A DNA stretch of 64,000 nt. Source: Pycnococcus provasolii (Eukaryota > Chlorophyta > Pseudoscourfieldiophyceae > Pseudoscourfieldiales). The position numbers and the translations under genes are program-made. Below are positions 10,361 through 19,398 of this stretch, piece after piece. Positions within the stretch are counted from its first letter, which is position 1; each line of letters begins with the position of its first letter. The notes beneath the pieces were generated by a model. That model made no database searches and was not told the origin of the DNA. It saw only the letters and a list, made by a program, of their open reading frames with translations. The stretch lies in assembly GCA_049487715.1 (NCBI GenBank), contig CP150568.1, positions 248,001 through 312,000 of the forward strand. The letters run 5' to 3'.

Positions 10361-10386
10361 ACCCTAGAATTGGGTTAGGGTTTAGG
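10361..10386. promoter_or_regulatory. TTAGGG block in the LCB1 / AAGAB bidirectional promoter
   Basis: The 163-base space between two opposed start codons contains ACCCTAGAATTGGGTTAGGG and TTTAGGG. Both genes must be driven from here, so this is one of the tightest divergent promoters in the window. Confidence 0.5.
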
Positions 10387-10422
10387 GCGGGTCCTGACGG
10401 CTTCATTTTGGTATCCGAAGAC

Positions 10423-11067
10423 ATGGACATGGACACTATTTCGAGTGGTGAGCCGACATTACTCGTTATTTGTGGTGCTGATCATTTCTCCAGGACTACT
10501 GATGGTCCTGGTGGATTCGTATCATCTTTTTTAAGATCGTTTTTTAATCGCATCACCAACCGAGATAAGGTCACGAACCAAGATAAGGTGGAACGACGCA
10601 ACATCAATGAGCGTAGCAATAGCACCAGCAGTGATGGTGGTGATGGTGATGATCATGAGGAGGATCATGTACACAGATGGAACTTGACGACGAAGTACTA
10701 CACCGCGATGATCAACGTGAACGTTGAAAAATTAAAAGTGGGACTCGAAGCGCAACAAAATGGGAAATCCTCTGATGGAACAACAACCAACCAAAGTAAC
10801 GTCGTCGCCGTCGTCGTCATAGCACCTATGGGCAATGAAGAAGCTTCACATGAACACATCGACACAGCCAAACGCCTGCTCGCACAGCACGCGAACAGCG
10901 CAGACGTGCGCATCTTCGCAGGTGACGAGTCGGACGTCGCCAGCCCAGATTCCGACGCGTTTCTCAAAAGAGCACGCGCGTGCGAAGACTGGTGCTTCGA
11001 AAACGGGTGCGAGTACGTGCGAGTTCACGTGCAAGACGAGTCGCGTGACCAAGAGCTACGCGAATTT

Positions 11068-11099
<32 letters not shown>

Positions 11100-11601
11100 T
11101 GGGTGCACCATGCACCAAGGCGCGAACCGCATACGAGATGCACTCGAGTGCTGCGCATGGCCAAATATGGTGCCAGTTCAGCAGCAGCGCGCTGCTCCAG
11201 CACCATCACCAGAGCTTACTTCTGCATCTGCCGGTGCTGCCGTTAATGGTGCTCCTTGGCACCCTGAAAGCCTACTGCCTCGATGTCCGTTCGGCGACGA
11301 CGAAGAAGACAGTGCCACCGCACTCCTCGACGCCGAAGCGGATGCTTTGGACCGCGTGTTCCACGCACTCGCACAGTCACGTCAGGATGGAGGTAGTGGG
11401 GAGATTCCAGATGACTGGACGACGTTTCAAGGTGCAGAAGACAGCGCGGATGGGGCTTTCACGGCTGCTGACGAGGCGCGTAGGCAACGTGCCGAGCAGG
11501 TGGCGATGCAGATGATGAACCTCTTTGGGATTCAGGGGGATGACAAAGACGACGACAACGACAACAGCAACAACAACAACAACAACGAGGAGTCGGCGTG
11601 A
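10423..11601 (+). CDS. AAGAB/p34-like adaptin-binding protein
   Basis: A 392-residue protein resembling alpha- and gamma-adaptin-binding protein p34, a chaperone for AP-1/AP-2 assembly in clathrin trafficking. The family's degenerate GTPase-like fold is marked by WNLTTKYYTA near residue 85, the AxxWCxxxGCEYVRV segment and the RIRDALECCAWPNMVP motif near residue 238-247. The C-terminal region contains the short helix FHALAQSRQ..., and ends in an acidic, asparagine-rich tail. A run of nine aspartates (11074-11100) interrupts the domain before the WPNM motif. Upstream frame continues to 10219 but that part overlaps the LCB1 5' end and is low complexity, so I start at the ATG at 10423. Confidence 0.78.
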
Positions 11602-11699
11602 GGCGACGTTGGCGTCGTGTGACCGCTGAACAAGCTCAGCATTGTACTTTTGAACTTGAAGCATTTTTGTTTTTTACTTTTTTTCTCCATAGTTGTGTT

Positions 11700-11832
11700 G
11701 TGGTCCTTCCACCCGTTGTGTTGTGGTCCTTCCACCCTCGTCACAAGCAGACGCGCTCCTCCAGATAGTTGCCTCCATTTTGTGGTCCTTCCACCCTCTC
11801 ACACCTCCTTTTGGTTCGTGGTCCTTCCACCC
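11700..11832. repeat. Four copies of a small hairpin word, GTGGTCCTTCCACCC
   Basis: Identical copies start at 11700, 11723, 11782 and 11818. Each is a stem-loop, GTGG-TCCTT-CCAC, and two are followed by TCGTCACA and a GACGCGCTCCTCC block. They fill the gap between the convergent AAGAB-like and uS2 genes. A 3'-end or termination role is inference. Confidence 0.85.
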
Positions 11833-11857
11833 TCGTCACACACGACGCGCTCCTCCC

Positions 11858-12769
11858 TTAGTTGTAGCCCTGCGGCGGCATGCCCGGCTGACCACCATAT
11901 CCGGCGTAGGGATCGGCGATGCCCGGAACCGGTCCCGGCGGTGCGGCGGGATCCCAGCCGCCTGCGGCAGGCGCACCCCAGTTGTCGCCACCAGCCTGCG
12001 GCACCCCGGCGGGCACGAATCCACCCGCAGCCTCGAAGCCTCCCGTGGGCGCCGCCGCGGCGTCACCCCACTCAGGCTGTGCGGGCTCCGCCTGTCCGTA
12101 CGCGGCACCCGCGGCATCTCCTCCGGTGAGGGCGTTCTGCGCCTCCTCCTGCTCCTTCGCCTCCTCGGGGTCGCGGTAGAAGTAGAGGTCGACCATGACG
12201 TCCCACGGGTTGGAAGCGGTGACGGTTCCGCGCATCTGCAGCACCATGCGGCTGAGCAGGTAGTACAGAACACCGATCGAGTGCTTTCCCTTGTTGTTCG
12301 CGGGGATTGCGATGTCGACGAACTCGAGCGGGCTGTCGGTGTCGCAGAAGGCGATGACGGGAACGTTCATGTACGACGACTCGTTGATGGGCTGGTGGTC
12401 GGTGCGCGGGTCGGTGACGACGAGCAGGCGCGGCTCGCAGAAGTCCTTTCCGCTCTGGTTGGTGAAGGTACCTGGCGTGTGTCGTCCCGCGAGCGCCTTG
12501 GGTCCGACGTACTGTCCAAACTTCATGACGGCGCGTTGTCCGTACGGGCGTGCTGAGCACACGACGATGTCCTTGGGGTTCTCGATGGCGACGATCACAC
12601 GTGCGGCGAGCATGAGTTTCTCCCACGTCTGTCCGAGGTTGAGGACGAATATGCCGTCTGGTCGACGACGCCAGACGTAGCGCTCCATGGCGTGGTTGCA
12701 GTTCTTCGTTCCCAGGTGGGCACCTGCCGCAAGCATAAGCTGAATATCAAGCTCCTTCTGGGACGCCAT
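11858..12769 (-). CDS. RPSA: 40S ribosomal protein SA (uS2)
   Basis: A 303-residue cytosolic small-subunit protein (RPSA/RPS0). Core motifs include [20 protein letters not shown], the [11 protein letters not shown] segment, [13 protein letters not shown], and the [18 protein letters not shown] stretch before the [15 protein letters not shown] end of the fold. The C-terminal 95 residues are an A/G/P-rich extension with WGDAAA and WGAPA boxes, as in other eukaryotic uS2 proteins. Codon use is strongly biased toward C- and G-ending codons, consistent with high expression. Its promoter shares a two-part motif with that of eL6. Confidence 0.97.
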   Translation of the reverse strand: MASQKELDIQLMLAAGAHLGTKNCNHAMERYVWRRRPDGIFVLNLGQTWEKLMLAARVIVAIENPKDIVVCSARPYGQRAVMKFGQYVGPKALAGRHTPGTFTNQSGKDFCEPRLLVVTDPRTDHQPINESSYMNVPVIAFCDTDSPLEFVDIAIPANNKGKHSIGVLYYLLSRMVLQMRGTVTASNPWDVMVDLYFYRDPEEAKEQEEAQNALTGGDAAGAAYGQAEPAQPEWGDAAAAPTGGFEAAGGFVPAGVPQAGGDNWGAPAAGGWDPAAPPGPVPGIADPYAGYGGQPGMPPQGYN

Positions 12770-12877
12770 GATGAGCTACTGTGTGTACTGTGTTTTGTGG
12801 AATGGCGACCAGCGAGCCTCGAGGGGAGGAAGGGGCGGCGGCGGGTTTGGTTCAGAAAACCCAAAAACCCCCCAGGA

Positions 12878-12910
12878 GAGGATACCTCTTCAATCATCAT
12901 CCCCGTGAAT
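12878..12910. promoter_or_regulatory. Two-part motif shared with the eL6 promoter
   Basis: GAGGATACCTC (12878-12888, arms GAGG/CCTC around ATA) and ATCCCCGTGAAT (12899-12910) occur here, about 110 bases before the uS2 start. The same two words occur at 54139-54149 and 54121-54132 before eL6, in the same order relative to the gene (ATCCCCGTGAAT distal, palindrome proximal). Confidence 0.6.
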
Positions 12911-13092
12911 TGTGAATGGGAATTGGGGAATTCGGGGTTACGAGAGGGGGAAGACCACAGAGAACGGCAAGTTTTTCGGGGTTGGGAAGAGAAAACCCAT
13001 TCCAAGGCATCTGCAAAGTCGGAACAAGAAATCTTTGGAACAGGGGCAGGAGAAGGGAGGAGTGGGGGAGGAGGGACAGGTGGGATAGATGT

Positions 13093-13240
13093 CCCATGCT
13101 ATATAGACAATCGTGTATCCCCTTGCCACCCTTTTAATTTCAACAAGTGAGGGCGAAGTATCAGGTCGAAAGAGGGGGAAAGAAGGATCCCCCCCATTAA
13201 TGCATATAAGCCATGGTATATAGACAATCGTGTATCCCCC
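13093..13240. repeat. Duplicated TATA-containing promoter word
   Basis: The word TATATAGACAATCGTGTATC followed by CCC occurs at about 13099 and again at about 13217 with flanking CCATG; the two copies are about 117 bases apart and in the same orientation. They lie between the divergent uS2 and elongase genes. A related CGTGTATCCCC is at about 20234. Nothing else gene-like is seen between 12770 and 13407. Confidence 0.8.
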
Positions 13241-13407
13241 TACGATCCAGTTACAACCCTGTGGTAGGTCGACAAATCAAATCCATCCCCCCCAGGCCCC
13301 CAATACAATGCGTTCTGAGCGGTCCCCAAATCTCCTTTGGAAGGGAACCGCGTCTAAACTCTCTCCGACCCCACATCCCAATCTCAGATCATTCCCAACT
13401 TCATAAG

Positions 13408-14337
13408 ATGGCTGCAGCGTTCATGTCTGAGACGTATACTTCTATGTCCACGTATTACACGTCGGTCGATGCTATAATCAAGCCTGCGGTGTTCTCGTTA
13501 TTAGACGGAGTTGGCCTCCATTTGGAACCTTCGTGTCATTTGACATCCCACCTTCCTTTAGTGTCATCACCCACGCCTGTGATTCTGTCCGTGGCGGCGT
13601 ATCTTGTCATCGTCTCTCTGGGAGTGCTTCTTTCATCAAGCAAGAATAGTACAACGTCGTCTTCATCACCGTCACCATCGTCTCAAACTAAGCGTAAGGA
13701 CCCGTACTGGCTCGCGGTAGTCGTTCTCTTTCATAACGTCTTCTTAGTCGCTCTGTCACTCTACATGTGCGTGCGCATAACCTACGAAGCTCTTGTTGTC
13801 AACAAATACAACGTGTGGGGAAACGCATTCAAAGGAGAAGAGTCAGAACGTATGCTCGCACACACAATCTGGATCTTCTACGTCAGCAAACTCTACGAGT
13901 TCATGGACACATTCATCATGCTCCTTAAGGGAAACCTGCGCCAAGTCAGCTTCCTGCACGTTTACCACCACGGAACCATCTCGTTCATCTGGTGGGCAAT
14001 CACCTTCCACGCGCCGGGAGGAGACGCGTACTTCTCCGCAGCGCTCAACAGCTGGGTGCACGTCCTCATGTACGCGTACTACTTCCTCGCCGCAACGTTA
14101 CCCAAGGAGCCGAGCGTGCGAAGCAGGTACCTCTGGTGGGGCAAGTATCTGACGCTCTTCCAGATGTCGCAGTTCGCCGCAAACTTCGTGCAGGGCATCT
14201 ACGCGTACGCGACAGGTTCGTACCACAGCGGAATTTCAGCACTCCTCGTGGGATACATGGTCAGCCTCCTCTTTCTCTTTGGAAACTTCTTCGTGCAGAA
14301 GCACTTCGCAGGAGGAAAGAAAAAGAAGTCTGCCTAA
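13408..14337 (+). CDS. ELO-family long-chain PUFA elongase
   Basis: A 309-residue ER membrane condensing enzyme (3-ketoacyl-CoA synthase of the ELO type) that extends fatty acyl-CoA with malonyl-CoA. The histidine box HVYHH is at 184-188, preceded by LRQVSFL. Other family motifs are YVSKLYEFMDTFIMLLKG upstream, and the APGGDAYFSAALNSWVHV and MYAYYFL segments downstream; several hydrophobic helices span the protein. The C-terminus ends KKKK-type (GGKKKKSA), a likely ER-retention signal. The pattern around APGGDAYFSA matches the delta-6/delta-5 type elongases of Ostreococcus-like algae, so a polyunsaturated C18-C20 substrate is likely but not proven. Start is the ATG at 13408; an upstream in-frame ATG at 13213 would add a leader that looks untranslated. 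Confidence 0.92.
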   Translation: MAAAFMSETYTSMSTYYTSVDAIIKPAVFSLLDGVGLHLEPSCHLTSHLPLVSSPTPVILSVAAYLVIVSLGVLLSSSKNSTTSSSSPSPSSQTKRKDPYWLAVVVLFHNVFLVALSLYMCVRITYEALVVNKYNVWGNAFKGEESERMLAHTIWIFYVSKLYEFMDTFIMLLKGNLRQVSFLHVYHHGTISFIWWAITFHAPGGDAYFSAALNSWVHVLMYAYYFLAATLPKEPSVRSRYLWWGKYLTLFQMSQFAANFVQGIYAYATGSYHSGISALLVGYMVSLLFLFGNFFVQKHFAGGKKKKSA

Positions 14338-14700
14338 AGTGCACGGAGAATGATCATCACTTGGAGGAGGCTTTTTGCTCATACCACCCATTTGGATTTT
14401 TTCCTTTCCTTTTACTTTACATACTTTTCTTTTTTCTTTTTGTTTTTTGAGGGGGGTCAACCTGTTATTAGGCGTCTTCGACCCCCCAAGCAGTTGATGA
14501 CACGCGCGTGAAATACGTACGTCGTCCGCCTCGCGTCTGGAGAGTAGTAATGCACCTGCCTGCAAGATGAGCGGGTCGCACCGTACGCGTCGGTCCTCGA
14601 GAAAGTAGTGCGGTGGCGCCACACACGCGCAAGTCGACGTGCATGTGATGTTGTTTGCGTTGTTCGTCTTATGTAGTAAGTAGTATACATTACACTTTCC
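14338..14700. other. Convergent gap, elongase / coiled-coil gene
   Basis: T-rich 3' flank of the elongase gene followed by the dispersed repeat 2 (listed separately). No gene seen. Confidence 0.5.
14494..14645 (+). repeat. Dispersed convergent-gap repeat 2, copy A
   Basis: About 150 bases related to 33304-33430. Shared blocks are TTGATGACACGCGCGTGAAA then TACGTACGTC, and after a diverged middle CGCACCGTACGCGTC, CCTCGAGAAAGTAGTGCGG and TGGCGCCAC, ending in GTCGAC.TGCA. It is packed with short palindromes (ACGTACGT, CTCGAG, GTGGCGCCAC, GTCGAC). Confidence 0.75.
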
Positions 14701-17700
14701 TTAATCCTCCTCCTGCACACCGGCAAAAGTCGGAGGATCCACCTCCGTCTGAGCCATCCGAGGAGGAGGGCTTCCCACAGGAGGACTTTGTGCTCGAGGA
14801 CTTTGTGCTCGAGGACTTCCAGCAACACCAGGACTATTCGTCCCCGAATGAGCACTACCAGCATCCGTTGCAAACTTACGCACCGCCGAATAGCTGCTGT
14901 ACTGACTCTGCATATCGTCTCCTTCTCGTACTGACCGCTGTCCTGACCCTTTCTGAGAGCTCATACGGCGCAAACTCTTCGTGCTCTGTATGGGTGGGGC
15001 CGATGCGGTGGTATCACGAGCAGCGAGGCCCATGCGTGGATGAGCCATAGGATTGCGAGGCACTTTGTTCTCGTGAAATTCCTTTAGCAGAACTGCCAAT
15101 AGGCCATCTAAGTCAACGCAGTTGTCGCCAATCTTTCCCTTGCGAATGCGATCGGGAGCAAACACCTTGCGAATCTTCACGTCGAGATTGCCGACATCCT
15201 GCTCGTTGTACACATTAGCCAGAATCACGTGGCAAATCTTGATCGGAACATTGCCAACTCCATTCTCCCATTCTTCGAGCAAGTCTTCCCAATCCGTCGG
15301 CTGCTCGACGCTGCGGCGAATCATGTCGAGAATGTCGGTGAAGAAATGGTATGACGACTCGGAAAGGAAGCCGGGCATGATTGAGCAGAAGCGACTGAAT
15401 GTCGCAATCTTCGGGTCGTGCTGGTGCTCCTTGCAAACCGCCAAAAAGTCTGCGATGCGAGCACGCGCGTATTCATCCGTCGTTGATCCTCCAATACTTT
15501 CAGCCGCGTACGCGTCGGTTTTCTCGCCGTGCATCGCCTCCTCAAACGGAGTTCCAAAGCCCTTCAGAATCACCATGTGAATGCTGTCGAAAACCGTGTC
15601 CGTGCGAAGCGCTGCATTGTAATAATCGATGCCCTGCGCGCGATCCTCCAGCGGACTCGGCCCCGTGCGCTTCATGAAGTTTGTGTAAACCTTAACAATC
15701 GTGCGGGCCACCTGAAGACGCAACTTCGCACTCTTCGCGATTTCAGGGATCTCCGCATCTTCTGCTGGCATGGCACTCTGCACGTACGCGAGCCACGTTT
15801 CCACGCCGCTATCACCGCTCTGCGTGTTCGCGTCCTCGCGGTGGTCAAACTTGTTCTGCCAAAACTCGGCAATCGCCGTCACCTTAGTACTGCGACGGAA
15901 CACTTCGTGGCTCATATCTGTCGCTGTTTGCACCTCCTTGCGAAGTTCCTTCACCTCATTCGTGGTTCTCGTCAGAGCGTCAGCGTGCACTGGGTCCAGA
16001 AGACGCGCGTACATCTCACGCTCGTGCGCCGGCGTGGCGTCCAGCCATGCCTTCTCTGATGCTATGTGCTCCTTGTTCATCTGCTCGATCCGGGCGCGAA
16101 GAATCATATTCGACTTCAGCAGCAGAGAGATTTTCGTCTTCTGCAGCGCACTGGTGCCATCTTTCATGCCGTGCAGCATTGGGCCCAGAGCTTTGCCCGC
16201 CTTCTCCAAAATGGGATCTCCCTCAAGCATCCGACGCGCACTTTGCCCCACAACTTCGTCGGACGCGTCATCCTTGAACGTGCTCTGGTCGTGGCGCTCG
16301 TAGAAGTTCTCATCGTACGCCACACCCTGCAAGACGTACCTCGCGACGATAAACGCGTGGCTCACCTTAGCAAGCTTGTCCGCCACGAGCGACTTGTCGC
16401 CAGTCATATTGAGCAATTCGCGATTCAGCCGCTCAATCTCCAATTCGAGCGTATTCGTGCTTTCCTCCAACTCCTTAGCAAGACTCAATTTCTCGTCCTG
16501 GAGCATCTTAATGTCGTTCGTCTTGTTCTCCAGGTCATTCAACACTTCCTCCAGCCTTTCGCGGGCGTGCCTCGCCTCGTCGAGAGAGTTCTGCATCGTC
16601 TCGCGCATTGCCCTAATCTCCGACGTCACCGCATCGCGCATAAGCTCGGCGTTCTCTGCGCGCTCAACCGCATGTTTCTTCGCCCGCTCGGCATTTTCCT
16701 GGGAGAGCTGAGCTGAGTGAAGATCGTTCGTCAAAGTCACATTCTTGTGCTTCGCAGTGTCGAAGTCCACCTGCAGTTCATCCATTCTCTTAGTGTCAGC
16801 CTCGGCACGAGTTGCTCGCATCATCGCCGCATCGAGGTCCAATACGAGCTGCCGACGCTGCGCAATCTCGGCATCAAGCTTACGTCCCTTGGAATCCAGC
16901 TCGTGCTGGAGCTTGTTATTTTCGCTTGCCATATCTTCGTACTTAGACTCGAATTGAATCGCACGCTGTTCGAACATATCTCTTTCACGGTCAGCTTTGT
17001 CAAAACGCTGTCTCCACGTCTCCTTTTCTCGCGTCAGCTCGTCGAGATTCGTTTTCAATTCGTTCACGGTCTTCAGGGCTAATTGAATGGTGCCTTGAGG
17101 CATGCCACTGCGTCCAAGCTTTTCCCACTTTCTCCTCGTTTCTTCAGTGTCTGGCGGCGGTGGCACGCCCTGCAGGCTAGCTCGGAAAGGGCGGAGCAGA
17201 GTCGCTACTTCCTCCACCTCCTGGCGGTACATCATCGTCTTGCTTTTTTGCGCGGCACCAGACTTCTCGAGAAGCTCGGTGTTCGACTCGTGGCGCTTCA
17301 CTTCACCTGTGAGACGTTCCAGCAATTCCTCGGTACGCACCTTGAAGCTCTTAGAATCCTTGCGTTCCTTAACGAGAGTCTCCTCCGTGCGATCCAGCCT
17401 GAATGTAACCTTTTTGTGCTTGCCGTTCAGCTCGTCCAGCGTCTTGTCGGTAGCCTCCTTCTCACGCGACAACGATGAGTGAGCATCCTTGAGCTGGCTG
17501 TGCCCACGTCGTTCCACGTCAAGCTCGCCCTCGAGGGTGGACACTCTCGACAACAAAAGTTCTATTTGACTCTGCATACGCTCGCCTTCCTCCCTCCGAC
17601 GAGACACCTCGTCGAAAGTTGCCTCCTTCAGGCTCACCTGCTCGAGCATACGAGCTCGCAGGTCTCTCAGCGTGACCTCGGCACTCATCAGCCTCTGCTG

Positions 17701-19398
17701 CATCGACGCATTAGATGCAATACCATCCTCCACGAGAGTATTTTTCGCCTCGAGCTCGCGGCGCAGACGCGCAAGCTCCTCCTCCAACTCCGCGGTTTTG
17801 TTCGCCGACGTCTCCGCGAGCGCCCGTGCGCTCGACGTTTCTCTCTCCCTTCGCCTGAGCTCTTCCTGTAGATCTGCCACGGACCGCTCGGCGTTCAGCC
17901 TGAGCTCCATCTCGCCGAGGTGGTTACTCTCCGCCTCGCGCACCGCCGCCTTGAGGCTTTCTATGTCGCGACCGCGGTGCGCAATTTGCATCGCGAGACG
18001 GTCTCGCAGCGTCGACGCACGCTGCTCCGACTCGCTGTGCTCAATCTCACGTTTTGTCAGATTTGCGTTAACGTGCGCAAGTTTATCTCTCGCACGATCC
18101 ATTGATGAGTGGAGGCCCTCCTGCTGATCGAGCAGAGCGTGAATGTCGCCCTCGTACGAGAGGCCACAGTGCAGCTCGATGAGCTTGCGGTACTGCGCCC
18201 AAACAACACCGAGTAGCCCAGCATGCACCTTCGAGTGCAGCGAAACCTGGCGAGTCACCTCTCCCAGCGCCAGCTCGTACAGCCACATCGCCGACTCACA
18301 TCTCTCTCGCAGCGTAACGTCGCTGCCAGCTACTGGCAGCGCAACGCCGAGCTGCTCGAGCATCGTCGAGAGCCACCTCTCGAGATTGATGGCATCCGAC
18401 TTTTGTGGTTTCTGGCTCTCGTTCGGGAACACGTTGCGATGGAACATGCTGCGCGGGCCGCCGACGGAGCGTCCTGGCAGGCGGCGTGACTGCAGCGGTC
18501 CTTTCGACTTGCCACTTGGCGCGGACGTCGTGGGCGGTGCCGGCACTGCGGCCCCAGCTTCCTCGCCTCGTGCTTGCGGCGGGGTCTTCATCGGCACCCC
18601 CCCGGGTGGCGCGAGGTCGCCGTCCCCGGGGATGGGAACCTCCTCCACGAACCGCACGAGCTTGTGCACCCACTTCAGCTCCTTCGCCACCGGCAAGCCG
18701 TCAGGCTCGACGGCGCCGACGCCAGGTTCGGACGCCCACTGCTCGAGCCTCCCTCGCGTGGTGTTGGCGCGTCCCGCGGCATTTTCCGGCACTAACGACA
18801 GGGGCAGCCTCAGGGGGGGCACCTTGTGCGAACCGTCGTCCTCTCCGCCGCCGTCTCCGTCCTCTTGCGTGAAGCTTGCTTGTATTTTCGTCGTGCGTCT
18901 CTTGCCCGTGATGACGTCGTGCACAGCCGCCCTGTGTTCGTCTCTAGCGGATATCAGCAGGGACTGCAGCGACGCGTCTAAGGTGGCCATCTGTTTGCCC
19001 AACGAGCGTGCCATGTGCGCTCTCACCTCGTGGTGCTCTGCATCGAGGAGCTTGATGCGCGCGTCCGCAGCGGAAATGTGGTCCTTGAGTACGAGCGTTC
19101 TTTGCGCTTGCCTTTGGTTTAGGAGGACGTTGTTGTCATCCGCGGAATGTGTTGTGTTCCTCTTCTGCTGCTGCTGTTGCTTCTTCGTCTCCGTGCCTGG
19201 AAAGAGCGGCTGTCTATCCGGCGTCGCCCACGCCTTTGCTGTGAGGACGTGTTTTTCTCTATTCGAGACGGGTGCTTCGTCGTGAGAGGCAAGACTGAGA
19301 GCGGCAGAGGCCCTACTCTTAAGGCTCTGCGACGCCTCGCGGCTGTTCAATGAGAGTGAGACCGAAGGCCGCTGACTCAGACGCTGCGTGAACGGCAT
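14701..19398 (-). CDS. Very long coiled-coil protein, TSNAXIP1_N-like domain
   Basis: A 1565-residue protein. The first 330 residues are basic or low complexity. Around residues 335-430 a helical domain (AINLERWLSTMLEQLGV ... YELALGEVTR) resembles the N-terminal domain of translin-associated factor X-interacting proteins; I hold that match loosely. From about 430 to 1130 the sequence is almost continuous E/K/R/L heptads, a long coiled coil. A helical C-terminal domain follows, ending with a disordered serine/proline tail that contains the repeat SPRAQSPRAQSP. Such proteins are typically cytoskeletal, centrosomal or ciliary. The frame upstream of the ATG at 19398 begins only at a TTG, so I use 19398. 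No catalytic motif is seen. Convergent with the elongase gene. Confidence 0.8.
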   Translation of the reverse strand: MPFTQRLSQRPSVSLSLNSREASQSLKSRASAALSLASHDEAPVSNREKHVLTAKAWATPDRQPLFPGTETKKQQQQQKRNTTHSADDNNVLLNQRQAQRTLVLKDHISAADARIKLLDAEHHEVRAHMARSLGKQMATLDASLQSLLISARDEHRAAVHDVITGKRRTTKIQASFTQEDGDGGGEDDGSHKVPPLRLPLSLVPENAAGRANTTRGRLEQWASEPGVGAVEPDGLPVAKELKWVHKLVRFVEEVPIPGDGDLAPPGGVPMKTPPQARGEEAGAAVPAPPTTSAPSGKSKGPLQSRRLPGRSVGGPRSMFHRNVFPNESQKPQKSDAINLERWLSTMLEQLGVALPVAGSDVTLRERCESAMWLYELALGEVTRQVSLHSKVHAGLLGVVWAQYRKLIELHCGLSYEGDIHALLDQQEGLHSSMDRARDKLAHVNANLTKREIEHSESEQRASTLRDRLAMQIAHRGRDIESLKAAVREAESNHLGEMELRLNAERSVADLQEELRRRERETSSARALAETSANKTAELEEELARLRRELEAKNTLVEDGIASNASMQQRLMSAEVTLRDLRARMLEQVSLKEATFDEVSRRREEGERMQSQIELLLSRVSTLEGELDVERRGHSQLKDAHSSLSREKEATDKTLDELNGKHKKVTFRLDRTEETLVKERKDSKSFKVRTEELLERLTGEVKRHESNTELLEKSGAAQKSKTMMYRQEVEEVATLLRPFRASLQGVPPPPDTEETRRKWEKLGRSGMPQGTIQLALKTVNELKTNLDELTREKETWRQRFDKADRERDMFEQRAIQFESKYEDMASENNKLQHELDSKGRKLDAEIAQRRQLVLDLDAAMMRATRAEADTKRMDELQVDFDTAKHKNVTLTNDLHSAQLSQENAERAKKHAVERAENAELMRDAVTSEIRAMRETMQNSLDEARHARERLEEVLNDLENKTNDIKMLQDEKLSLAKELEESTNTLELEIERLNRELLNMTGDKSLVADKLAKVSHAFIVARYVLQGVAYDENFYERHDQSTFKDDASDEVVGQSARRMLEGDPILEKAGKALGPMLHGMKDGTSALQKTKISLLLKSNMILRARIEQMNKEHIASEKAWLDATPAHEREMYARLLDPVHADALTRTTNEVKELRKEVQTATDMSHEVFRRSTKVTAIAEFWQNKFDHREDANTQSGDSGVETWLAYVQSAMPAEDAEIPEIAKSAKLRLQVARTIVKVYTNFMKRTGPSPLEDRAQGIDYYNAALRTDTVFDSIHMVILKGFGTPFEEAMHGEKTDAYAAESIGGSTTDEYARARIADFLAVCKEHQHDPKIATFSRFCSIMPGFLSESSYHFFTDILDMIRRSVEQPTDWEDLLEEWENGVGNVPIKICHVILANVYNEQDVGNLDVKIRKVFAPDRIRKGKIGDNCVDLDGLLAVLLKEFHENKVPRNPMAHPRMGLAARDTTASAPPIQSTKSLRRMSSQKGSGQRSVREGDDMQSQYSSYSAVRKFATDAGSAHSGTNSPGVAGSPRAQSPRAQSPPVGSPPPRMAQTEVDPPTFAGVQEED

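Noticed and set aside
14494-14520. C/D-box snoRNA (TTGATGACA resembles a C box)
   Set aside because: The first base of the C box is wrong and copy A has no CTGA D box at a suitable place.
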